Below, in pieces: positions 52,866 to 60,043 of a stretch of 61,121 bases of DNA. Position 1 is the stretch's first letter; every line of letters begins with the position of its first letter. This DNA is from an uncultured Prevotellaceae bacterium (GTDB lineage: Bacteria; Bacteroidota; Bacteroidia; Bacteroidales; Bacteroidaceae). The stretch spans positions 1 through 61,121 of the forward strand of contig CACZVE010000017.1 of assembly GCA_902784565.1 (NCBI GenBank). The letters run 5' to 3'. The translations under genes and the position numbers were made by a program. Below the pieces are notes generated by a model, which was not told the DNA's origin, searched no databases, and saw only the letters and a program-made list of their open reading frames with translations.

Positions 52866-54528
52866 AACTCGAGCCTCCCACGAACTCACGCATGATTGAC
52901 GTGGGTGGAATCTCTGTGTCGCTGATGGGAATGAAGTACCGGATAAACTTCAACAGTCGGTGGGCATCGGAGTATTCCGGACAGTTCTTTGGTACGGAGG
53001 CGAGAATAATCTCTGCATGGGTTCTCAACACGGCAAACTCGATGTTCAGGGCTGAGTTGAACATCACGTCGGCAGTCTCCTGGAAGGGTGATATCCACTG
53101 ATCTTCCGACTCCAGTACATTTTTCCACTGGGCGATGGTCTGTTGGGCGGTAAAGGCCCCTTTGTTGTAGTCGCGGATGATGCGACGCAGCAGTCGGTTG
53201 TCGCGTGTGGGGATCCAATTATGGTCGTCGAGTGAGACACTTGTTAGGGCAGAGATAAAAACTTTGTACTTCAAACTGTCAGGAATTTTCCGAGTCAACA
53301 ACGGGTTCAGGGCGTGGATGCCCTCGATGATGAGTACCGTGTCGCTGCCCAGTTTCAGTTTCTTACCGTTGTATTCGCGCAGTCCCGTCACGAAGTTGTA
53401 CTCGGGTATCTCCACACGTTCACCGTTCATCAACCTGATCAGATGGTCTTCCAAAAGCGAATATTCCACCGTCTCGATATTGTCGAAGTCATAGTCGCCG
53501 TTGGGTAGTTTCGGGGTGTCCACACGGTTCACGAAGTAGTCGTCTGTCGAGAATGACACGGGTCGCAGTCCGCAGGCCAGCAACTGGATGGAGAGGCGCT
53601 TGCAAAAAGTGGTCTTACCCGAACTCGACGGTCCGGTGATGAGCACCAGTCTGACGGGATCCTTCTCGCGATGGAACCGCTGGTCTATCTCTTCCGCTAT
53701 CTGTACGATCTTTTTCTCTTGCAGGGCTTCCGACACCTGGATCAGTTCTGAGGCGTGTCCCCGCATCACGGCCTTGTTCACGTCGCCGGCATTCGAGAGC
53801 CGCATGATGATGTCCCAGCGTGTCTTCTCGGCAAACATCTCGAAAGTTTTGGGCTGTGGTATCTTTTCCGCCACCTTCGACGGGTTGTGCCAGTCGGGCA
53901 CGCGCAACAACAGACCGTCCTCGTAGCGTTCCAGTCCCCATACCTGCAGATAACCGGCACTGGGCACCAACGGGCCGTAGTAATAGTCCACGGTGTCGCC
54001 CAACGTGTAGTAGTCGCTGTAGATCTGTCCACTGGTCTCTAAGAGTTTCACCTTGTCGGAGAACCCCCGTTCCGAAAAGACGCGGACAGCCTCTTCGTTG
54101 GTGGCCTCCGTGCGACGGAAAGGCATGTCAAGGTCTACAATCTCCTGCATCCTCGCCTTGATACGCTCCACATCGTCGTCGGTCAGCGCCTCCCGCTTCT
54201 TCAGGTTACAGTAGTAGCCGCGACTCAACGAGTGCTCGATAAACAGTTTCGAGCCCGGAAACACATCCTGCGTGGCCTTGTAGAGCAGGAAACTCAAGGA
54301 ACGCACATACACGCGATGTCCGGAGCCCTCGCGGGCGTCCAGAAACTCCACGTCGCGGTTCTGGAACAGTCTGAACTTCAGCCCTTGCGAGGTGTTGTTC
54401 ACTCTGGCTGACACCACAGGGTAGGGGAGTTGGATGTCGTCGGCAAACTCCTGGTACACGTCGAGCAACGAGGCTCCTTCCGGAAAACTCTTCGTCACAT
54501 TGTTGTTCTTGCAGCGGATCTGTAGCAT
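52849..54528 (-). CDS. Uridine kinase-like nucleoside kinase with N-terminal TGS/threonyl-tRNA-synthetase-like domains
   Basis: A 559-residue protein. The N-terminal ~65 residues form a TGS-type domain (LLDVYQEFA, VSARVNN), the next ~180 resemble the editing/SAD region of threonyl-tRNA synthetase (GYYCNLKKREALTDDDVERI). The C-terminal kinase domain has Walker A TGPSSSGKTTFCKR (about residue 290) and FSTDDYF, LIIEGIHALNP motifs of uridine kinase/phosphoribulokinase. This three-part layout is common in Bacteroidota and Firmicutes. ATG at 54528 is used because it follows the -7 box. The 3' end overlaps menD by 17 bases, convergently. Confidence 0.9.
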   Translation of the reverse strand: MLQIRCKNNNVTKSFPEGASLLDVYQEFADDIQLPYPVVSARVNNTSQGLKFRLFQNRDVEFLDAREGSGHRVYVRSLSFLLYKATQDVFPGSKLFIEHSLSRGYYCNLKKREALTDDDVERIKARMQEIVDLDMPFRRTEATNEEAVRVFSERGFSDKVKLLETSGQIYSDYYTLGDTVDYYYGPLVPSAGYLQVWGLERYEDGLLLRVPDWHNPSKVAEKIPQPKTFEMFAEKTRWDIIMRLSNAGDVNKAVMRGHASELIQVSEALQEKKIVQIAEEIDQRFHREKDPVRLVLITGPSSSGKTTFCKRLSIQLLACGLRPVSFSTDDYFVNRVDTPKLPNGDYDFDNIETVEYSLLEDHLIRLMNGERVEIPEYNFVTGLREYNGKKLKLGSDTVLIIEGIHALNPLLTRKIPDSLKYKVFISALTSVSLDDHNWIPTRDNRLLRRIIRDYNKGAFTAQQTIAQWKNVLESEDQWISPFQETADVMFNSALNIEFAVLRTHAEIILASVPKNCPEYSDAHRLLKFIRYFIPISDTEIPPTSIMREFVGGSSFKYPR

Positions 54529-54546
54529 ATTCGTAGATTTTGCTTG

Positions 54547-54554
54547 CAAAGATA
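54547..54554 (-). promoter_or_regulatory. -7 box for the nucleoside kinase gene
   Basis: TATCTTTG on the minus strand, 19 bases before the ATG. No clear TTTG lies at the -33 position (GTGC instead). Confidence 0.55.
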
Positions 54555-54679
54555 TAAAAAACTCTCTAATATTTTGCACTTTTACTTTTTTTTATTGCTT
54601 CTGAAGACAGATAAGCACAAATCATGAGTTTGAAAATGTAAACATTTTTATAAATTTCCTTGGATATTTCTGCTGTTCA

Positions 54680-54805
54680 ACTTTTTCACTTTTTCAGTTT
54701 TTCACTTTTGACATTTGTGTTTCAACTTACCCACTTACCCACTTACCCATTTATGACAGGAAGGTTTTGAACTTATAACTTATAACTTATAACTTTGGAC
54801 ATTTA
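54680..54805. repeat. Left block of three short-repeat cassettes (A, B, C)
   Basis: A: four octamers of ACTTTTTC type (54680-54711). B: four octamers of ACTTACCC type (54725-54756) plus TTATGACAGGAAGG. C: four heptamers of AACTTAT type (54770-54797) plus GACATTTA. In each cassette the fourth unit is diverged. Exact reverse complements of each occur in the right block. Non-coding. Confidence 0.92.
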
Positions 54806-54840
54806 ATGTTTTAGAAGCCTTGTTTTTTAGCTGTTCAATT

Positions 54841-54912
54841 TACACTTAATATTATTTATTAATATTATATATATTATATATATATTATAATATATATATA
54901 ATATATATAATA
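54841..54912. repeat. AT-only palindromic tract
   Basis: About 70 bases made of A and T only apart from one C near the left edge, mostly TA/ATT/AAT alternations that can fold on themselves or melt easily. It lies between the two cassette blocks. Confidence 0.85.
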
Positions 54913-54946
54913 TCTCTAATTAGGATTTTCTAAATCTAAAAACCTT

Positions 54947-55065
54947 AATGTCAAAAGTGAAAAACTGAAAAAGTGAAAAACCTTCCTGTCATAAATGGGT
55001 AAGTGGGTAAGTGGGTAACTTTTCGGAAAACCTAAATGTCCAAAGTTATAAGTTATAAGTTATAA
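54947..55065. repeat. Right block of the three cassettes, each inverted in place (A', B', C')
   Basis: A' 54947-54980 is the exact reverse complement of 54682-54715 (34 nt). B' 54977-55018 is that of 54727-54768 (42 nt). C' 55033-55065 is that of 54773-54805 (33 nt). The order is A' B' C', the same as on the left, while simple inversion of the whole block would give C' B' A'. Confidence 0.93.
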
Positions 55066-55080
55066 CTTCCGAAAAACCTT

Positions 55081-55396
55081 GCCCCAAAACTGAGGGACGT
55101 TTATGCACACCGTGCAAAATCATGCCCCAGATTTGAGAGACGTTTATGCACACCGTGCAAAATCATGCCCCAGATTTGAGGGACATTTATGCACCCCATG
55201 CAAAATCATGCCCCAGATTTGAGGGACGTTTATGCACCCCGTGCAAAATCATGCCCCAGATTTGGGGGACATTTATGCACCCCGTGCAAAATCATGCCCC
55301 AGTTTTGAGGGACGTTTTTGCACCCCATGCAAAACCTTGCCCCAGTTTTGAGGCACGTTTTTGCAACCCCTGCAAAACCTTCCCCCAGTTTTGGGG
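55081..55396. repeat. Seven 43-bp tandem hairpin repeats plus a partial eighth
   Basis: Units start at 55081, 55124, 55167, 55210, 55253, 55296 and 55339; a 15-nt partial unit follows at 55382. There are no spacers. Each unit holds a hairpin: TGCAC/GTGCA in copies 1, 2, 4 and 5, TTTTGCA/TGCAAAA in copies 6 and 7. Forty-three is not divisible by three, and reading through the array gives a different frame each time, so it is not a protein repeat. Copies 1 and 2 contain TTATGCACA, a DnaA-box-like word. It ends at the response regulator stop codon. Confidence 0.93.
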
Positions 55397-55405
55397 CTAA
55401 AAAAA

Positions 55406-56035
55406 TTATAGGATTTGTTCTTCCAGTACTTTCCGAACCATATTCACTGTGTTCTTGACACCGAACTTGACAAGTAGACGCTTACGGTACCAGTTGACGG
55501 TTTCGGTGCTGAGATGGAGGAGGGTAGCAATCTCGGGATTGGTATGACCATCGCAGATCAGGCGTAGGATATTTGTTTCCACATCCGTCAGAACCACGCT
55601 GTTGCTTTTGCCTTCACGCAGAATGGCCTCTACCTGTGGCGAGACATACTGGCGTTTCTGCCAGACGCTGACGATGGCCTCTATCAGTTCCTCTACCGGT
55701 GAACTCTTCAGCACGTAGCCATGCGCTCCGCATTCCATCATACGTTGGATCATGGAGTACTCGTCGTGGATGGTCACAGCCACGATGCGAACATTCGGAT
55801 AGGCATTCACTATCTGCTGACAGAACGCGACACCGTCGCCATCAGGCATCGATAGGTCGAGTAACAGCACATCGGGCCGTCGTTCCTCCAGAGCCTGTCT
55901 ACAGGCTTCCAGCGTATTGAAGGTATGGCTCACGTGTGCCTTCCCACTATTGTTGATGAGTTCTGAGAGTCCCTCGCACACCATCTGGTGGTCATCAGTA
56001 ATATAAACGTCTATCAGGTAGTTCTTCATCTTCAA
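55406..56035 (-). CDS. NarL/LuxR-family response regulator
   Basis: A 209-residue regulator. The receiver domain has the acidic pair TDDHQ near residue 14, the phospho-accepting Asp in LLLDLSMPDGDG and Lys in YVLKSSP. The C-terminal NarL-type helix-turn-helix reads LTDVETNILRLICDGHTNPEIA, split across its recognition helix TETVNWYRKRLLVKFGV. Its start overlaps the upstream kinase stop by four bases, so the two form a two-component pair. It is a good candidate to bind the 7-2-7 palindromes upstream of the operon. Confidence 0.93.
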   Translation of the reverse strand: MKMKNYLIDVYITDDHQMVCEGLSELINNSGKAHVSHTFNTLEACRQALEERRPDVLLLDLSMPDGDGVAFCQQIVNAYPNVRIVAVTIHDEYSMIQRMMECGAHGYVLKSSPVEELIEAIVSVWQKRQYVSPQVEAILREGKSNSVVLTDVETNILRLICDGHTNPEIATLLHLSTETVNWYRKRLLVKFGVKNTVNMVRKVLEEQIL

Positions 56036-57906
56036 TGTTCAATCTTCAATGTAATATTAATGTCTGTGCCCTGTCCGTCGGCAGATACGATGTCAAGCCG
56101 TCCGTTGTAGGGTTCAATCCGTTCACGGATGTTTTGCAGGCCCATGCCTTCAGCACCATCCGCCATTCCTTTCCCGTCGTCACTAACTGTCAGTGTCACT
56201 TCCTTGCTGTCCTGCATCAGTTGGATGTCGATCTTGCTGGCATTGGCGTGCTTCAGGGTGTTGTTTACCAATTCGTAGGCACAGCGGTAGAGCACGAGTT
56301 CCTTGTCCTTATCCAGACAGATGTCGCCGATGGCTTGGAACTTCGCATTTGGCACAGATACGGCAAAGTCGCGCAGGGCCGATACAAGTCCGTTCTTTAG
56401 CAATTCTTCTGGCATCAGGTGATGGGCTGTGCGCCGTAGTTCGGTATGGATACTGTCGAGCAAAGTCAGCGAGTCATGTGATCCTCCCTCGAGTTTCATC
56501 CGTAGTAGTGACAGCATTCCACCGAGTCCGTCGTGCAGGTCACGGGCGAGTATCCGCCGTTCCTTCGTCTCCGTCTCTAATGCCACCTTCGCTGCCAACA
56601 GTGCCTTTTGCCTGCGATGTGCCAGATGGCGATACACGAACAGCACCGCCAACAGTGCTATCAGTCCGATGGCGGCAGCCAGGAGCCAGAGGTACAGTCC
56701 ACGTTCCTTATCTAATGTCGCAATCCGTTCCTCCTTCTGACGCGTCTCATAGAGCACCTCCATCTGCGACAGTCCGCTCTGGTAGTGGTCGGTGGCGTAG
56801 CGTGTCATCACGTCGTGCATCTTCTGGATATACTCACGGGCCTTCTCCTTCTGTCCCAACTCCGTGTATATCTCCGCCAGAAGTCGGTAACTGTTGGCAT
56901 CGGCATCGGTGGCGAGTGAGTCAGGGCGGACGGAGCGCAGACCATAGTTGAGGGCTTCCTTCCAGCGTCCTTCTGTCATTGCCACCTCACAACAGGCGGC
57001 ATAGACATCTCTCTGTTCCTCCAGTCTCATACTATCTGCCAGACTGACGGCTTCGCGGGCATACACCTTAGCGGCAGCCAGGTCCCGATGGCCTTCCGTC
57101 AGGTTCAGCCGCGCCATATAGGACAGCACCACAGGGTAGTCTTCCGCTTCCTCGTCGCGATGGGCAGAGTAGTAGGCATAGCACTGCTCCGCCATCTGGC
57201 TGGCTTTCTCGTAGTCGTTCTGTCCGATGTAGAGTTTGACAAGTCCCTTTTGCGGCAGAGCCATCATTAGAGAGTCTTTCGACTCCTCGCCTTTCTGGAT
57301 GGCCAACAGATAGTTGCGTTCTGCCTCCTGACTGTTACCCATAATCAGGTAGAGTTCACCGATGTTGTTATAGAGTATGGCCTGACTCTGCAGCCAGTGA
57401 TGTTTCTCGAAGATGGGTAGTGCCTTTTGGTAGTAGTTGATGGCCAGATGAGCCTTCCCCTGCAGGTTATAGACATTGGCTATCGAGCCGTAGATGGCCG
57501 AACGGGCATCATCGACATGTCCTTCATTGTAGCGGTTGTCGTGTTCCATCGTATCGACAACAGCGAGGGCCTGCTGGAAATAACGGAGGGCCTCGTCGAA
57601 ATCCTCTTTGCCGTAGCGCAACAGTCCTAAGTGCCGCAGGGCGTTCTGGCGTCTCCACACGCCGTTGACCTTATAACTCAGTGCCAATGCCTTCTGAGCG
57701 TAGTCTTCTGCCTTTCTGTCATCGATGGACAGATAACCGCGCATCAGTTCGTCGTAGGCTTTGAGCAGTTCTTCCCCCTTCGGCGGATTGGCACTCTTCA
57801 GGGCCGCCTCTAAGGAATCGACGTGGGCATTGCGGTAGTCGTCGTAGGCCATTGCTGACAGGCTGACGACAAGAAATAACGCGAAAATTAGTCTTCTGAT
57901 AGTCAT
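56032..57906 (-). CDS. TPR-containing sensor histidine kinase, HisKA_3 type
   Basis: A 624-residue kinase: signal peptide (RRLIFALFLVVSLSAMA), a long tetratricopeptide region (about 40-400), a membrane helix (about 412-435), the HisKA_3 dimerisation helix with the active His in ARDLHDGLGGMLSLL, and an ATP domain (NNTLKHANA, SDDGKGM, GMGLQNIRERI). It pairs with the NarL-type regulator, which overlaps it. The start at 57906 is used because the ATG 21 bases upstream lies inside or before the promoter -7 box. Confidence 0.92.
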   Translation of the reverse strand: MTIRRLIFALFLVVSLSAMAYDDYRNAHVDSLEAALKSANPPKGEELLKAYDELMRGYLSIDDRKAEDYAQKALALSYKVNGVWRRQNALRHLGLLRYGKEDFDEALRYFQQALAVVDTMEHDNRYNEGHVDDARSAIYGSIANVYNLQGKAHLAINYYQKALPIFEKHHWLQSQAILYNNIGELYLIMGNSQEAERNYLLAIQKGEESKDSLMMALPQKGLVKLYIGQNDYEKASQMAEQCYAYYSAHRDEEAEDYPVVLSYMARLNLTEGHRDLAAAKVYAREAVSLADSMRLEEQRDVYAACCEVAMTEGRWKEALNYGLRSVRPDSLATDADANSYRLLAEIYTELGQKEKAREYIQKMHDVMTRYATDHYQSGLSQMEVLYETRQKEERIATLDKERGLYLWLLAAAIGLIALLAVLFVYRHLAHRRQKALLAAKVALETETKERRILARDLHDGLGGMLSLLRMKLEGGSHDSLTLLDSIHTELRRTAHHLMPEELLKNGLVSALRDFAVSVPNAKFQAIGDICLDKDKELVLYRCAYELVNNTLKHANASKIDIQLMQDSKEVTLTVSDDGKGMADGAEGMGLQNIRERIEPYNGRLDIVSADGQGTDINITLKIEH

Positions 57907-57914
57907 ACTGACTG

Positions 57915-57922
57915 CAAAGATA
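57915..57922 (-). promoter_or_regulatory. -7 box for the kinase/regulator operon, no -33 box
   Basis: TATCTTTG on the minus strand. The place for -33 TTTG (about 57943-57946) is occupied by one arm of palindrome L. The leader would be only a few bases long. Confidence 0.6.
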
Positions 57923-57942
57923 CTCATTTCTTTCTACATATG

Positions 57943-57958
57943 CCACCCAAATGGGTGG
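57943..57958. promoter_or_regulatory. Operator L: 7-2-7 palindrome
   Basis: CCACCCA-AA-TGGGTGG, perfect seven-base arms with a two-base centre. The near edge is 20 bases from the minus-strand -7 box. The 7-2-7 spacing is that of NarL-family binding sites. Confidence 0.65.
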
Positions 57959-57982
57959 AAAAACACGTCTTTTATCGCAATT

Positions 57983-57998
57983 CCCCCCATATGGGTGG
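57983..57998. promoter_or_regulatory. Operator R: 7-2-7 palindrome
   Basis: CCCCCCA-TA-TGGGTGG, one mismatch in the arms. Centre to centre it is 40 bases from operator L. The near edge is 22 bases from the plus-strand -7 box at 58021. Confidence 0.65.
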
Positions 57999-58020
57999 AG
58001 AAGAAACGGAAGAAAAACCG

Positions 58021-58028
58021 TATCTTTG
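58021..58028 (+). promoter_or_regulatory. -7 box for the LRR/dockerin gene, no -33 box
   Basis: TATCTTTG on the plus strand. The expected -33 position (about 57997-58000) reads GGAG, overlapping the end of operator R, so an activator is probably needed. Confidence 0.65.
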
Positions 58029-58061
58029 TACCATACATTATTAATAATAAAGGATCAAAGT

Positions 58062-59828
58062 ATGAAGAAAAGATTACTGACTTTAGCAATGCTGGCCCTC
58101 GTAATGACGAGTGCAAAGGCCAGCGTGGAGATCAACCCCACAAATTTCCCCGACGAGTCTTTTCGTACGGCTATTATGGAATGGGCCAACACCGACGGCG
58201 ACAACACACTTAGCGACGAGGAACTGGCAGCGGTCATTACCTGGGAACTACACGACGTGGAGAACTTCAAGGGTCTGGAGTATTTCACCAGCCTTGAAAC
58301 CATTTGGATCGGTCTTTTGTGGAAAGAAGGACCTCTGAATGCCACGAACCTCGACCTCTCGGCCCTGAAAAACCTCTGGCGTATCGGCATCGGAGGCTAC
58401 AATATCACTTCTTTCGATGTCAGCGCCAATACGAAGGTGACGGACTTGGAGATTGCCGACTGTCCCCAATTGGCATCGATAAAGGCTCCAGACGATGTTG
58501 AGATGTTTACGTTTACCAACCTGCCGAGCCTCGCATCCGTGGATTTCAGCCTCTACAAGAAACTTTGGAAAATCGCTTTCCGCAACGTGGGCGTGCAGGA
58601 CTTCGACTTCAGCAGTCATCCTGCCATAGCCAGCATTAACCTCTATGGTTCGGAAGAGGAACTCTACACACTCAACTCCATCAACGTGGCTGGCTGCCCA
58701 GAGTTGTATGAAATTAGTTTCGAGTGGACCAAGACCCAGAGCATCCGACTGAAGAACCTGCAGAAACTCTACGCTCTGGCCGTCAACAACTGTGAGACTG
58801 CTCTCATTGCCGTTGAGGACATGCCCGAACTCGGCGGCATCACCTGTGAGAACAGTGACATCAAGGAACTGAACATCAAGAGTTGCCCTGAACTGACGGG
58901 TATCGACTGTAACAGCAATTTTCTCAAAGTGCTGATTGTGGACGACAGCCCGAAACTCGGCACCGTCTATGCCAAGGACAATCAGTTGATGTGGCTCGAC
59001 CTGCAGTATGTGAAGAACGAGGAGGGTGGCATACAGAACTGGTTCAATGTTGAAGGTCAGCAACCCCGTGCTACGGCCTACAAACTGAAGAGCGACGCAG
59101 TGGGTCTGAAGGTACACGAGCGTTTTGAGAAGGAACGCATGTTGAACCTCAAGACCAACAGCAAGGACATGACCCCCGACTGGCTGACGGTTGACGGCGT
59201 GAAGTATCTCGTCATCTCAACCGACGGCTCAACAGCCGACAATCTTAAGAACAAGAAGGCCGAATATAAGTACAAGACCAAGTGGCCCTTCCCTTGGGCT
59301 GGTGAAAACCCGGAGGACAACAATATGCCTGTTGAACTGACCCTTTCGGGTGTCGAGAAACTCAACTCGTGGATCAAGTTCAAGTCTACCGGCTTCGACG
59401 AGCCGCTGAAGGGCGAGGAGGGTGGAACACTCGTTGGTGCGACACCTGAAGACATCGCTCGATCCGATTATTACGACGGTGCGCTCACCTTCACGTCGAG
59501 CGACAAGGACGTGGTTTCAGTGAATGCCACGACGGGTGCGCTGACACTCGTGGGTGCCGGTGTGGCCACCATCACCATTAGTGGTGCCGAGACCTACTAC
59601 CGCAATTCTCCGAAGAGCATCGGCTATAAGGTGATTGTCATCGGTAGTGGTGATGCCAATGGTGACGGCATGGTGGATGCCAACGACATCGTGCTTCTGG
59701 TGAACTACATGATGGGCAAGGTCGCTGCCAGCAGCCTTTATCTGAAAGCCGCCGATGCCAACAAAGACGGCAAGATCGACGCTGCCGACATCGTCTGGAT
59801 TGTGAACAAGATCACGTCAGTCAACTAA
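58062..59828 (+). CDS. Secreted leucine-rich-repeat protein with C-terminal dockerin-like domain
   Basis: A 588-residue exported protein (signal peptide KKRLLTLAMLALVMTSAKA). An N-terminal EF-hand-like segment (NTDGDNTLSDEELAAV) precedes irregular leucine-rich repeats (about 60-350). A BIG2/Ig-like domain (about 445-525, VSVNATTGALTLVGAGVATI) follows. The last ~60 residues form a dockerin with two calcium loops, DANGDGMVDANDI and DANKDGKIDAADI. Dockerins bind cohesins; in Bacteroidota the partner is often unknown. It is transcribed divergently from a two-component pair and followed by a paralogue. Confidence 0.9.
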   Translation: MKKRLLTLAMLALVMTSAKASVEINPTNFPDESFRTAIMEWANTDGDNTLSDEELAAVITWELHDVENFKGLEYFTSLETIWIGLLWKEGPLNATNLDLSALKNLWRIGIGGYNITSFDVSANTKVTDLEIADCPQLASIKAPDDVEMFTFTNLPSLASVDFSLYKKLWKIAFRNVGVQDFDFSSHPAIASINLYGSEEELYTLNSINVAGCPELYEISFEWTKTQSIRLKNLQKLYALAVNNCETALIAVEDMPELGGITCENSDIKELNIKSCPELTGIDCNSNFLKVLIVDDSPKLGTVYAKDNQLMWLDLQYVKNEEGGIQNWFNVEGQQPRATAYKLKSDAVGLKVHERFEKERMLNLKTNSKDMTPDWLTVDGVKYLVISTDGSTADNLKNKKAEYKYKTKWPFPWAGENPEDNNMPVELTLSGVEKLNSWIKFKSTGFDEPLKGEEGGTLVGATPEDIARSDYYDGALTFTSSDKDVVSVNATTGALTLVGAGVATITISGAETYYRNSPKSIGYKVIVIGSGDANGDGMVDANDIVLLVNYMMGKVAASSLYLKAADANKDGKIDAADIVWIVNKITSVN

Positions 59829-59866
59829 GGATCTTCGAGATCAATAAATATATGGATTAGTTTTGG

Positions 59867-59894
59867 CAGGTGCTGGCAGTGATGCTGGCACCTG
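59867..59894 (+). terminator. Hairpin after the LRR/dockerin gene
   Basis: CAGGTGC (59867-59873) pairs with GCACCTG (59888-59894), followed by TTTATATTT. Plausible but weak intrinsic terminator. Confidence 0.5.
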
Positions 59895-59948
59895 TTTATA
59901 TTTGCGGATGTTCGGAAGTTGGAAGTCTGCAAAAAAAAACCTCAAAAA

Positions 59949-59980
59949 TTTGGCTATTCCAAAAAAAATGACTAAATTTG
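59949..59980 (+). promoter_or_regulatory. Promoter for the second LRR gene
   Basis: TTTG (59949-59952), 20-nt spacer and TAAATTTG (59973-59980). This full consensus contrasts with the first LRR gene, which lacks a -33 box. Confidence 0.75.
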
Positions 59981-60043
59981 CAATCGAATTAAGGAACCTG
60001 AAATAAGGAATTAGACGAACTAATAAACAATAAAATTTGCATT

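Noticed and set aside
55081-55396. CRISPR array
   Set aside because: Units are directly adjacent with no unique spacers and no cas genes are nearby.
55146-55400. 84-codon open frame with Cys/Pro-rich repeats
   Set aside because: It is the 43-bp non-coding array read in three frames in turn; the period is not a multiple of three.
57951-58061. 37-residue N-terminal extension of the LRR/dockerin protein
   Set aside because: It would start inside the operator and promoter; the ATG at 58062 begins a signal peptide.
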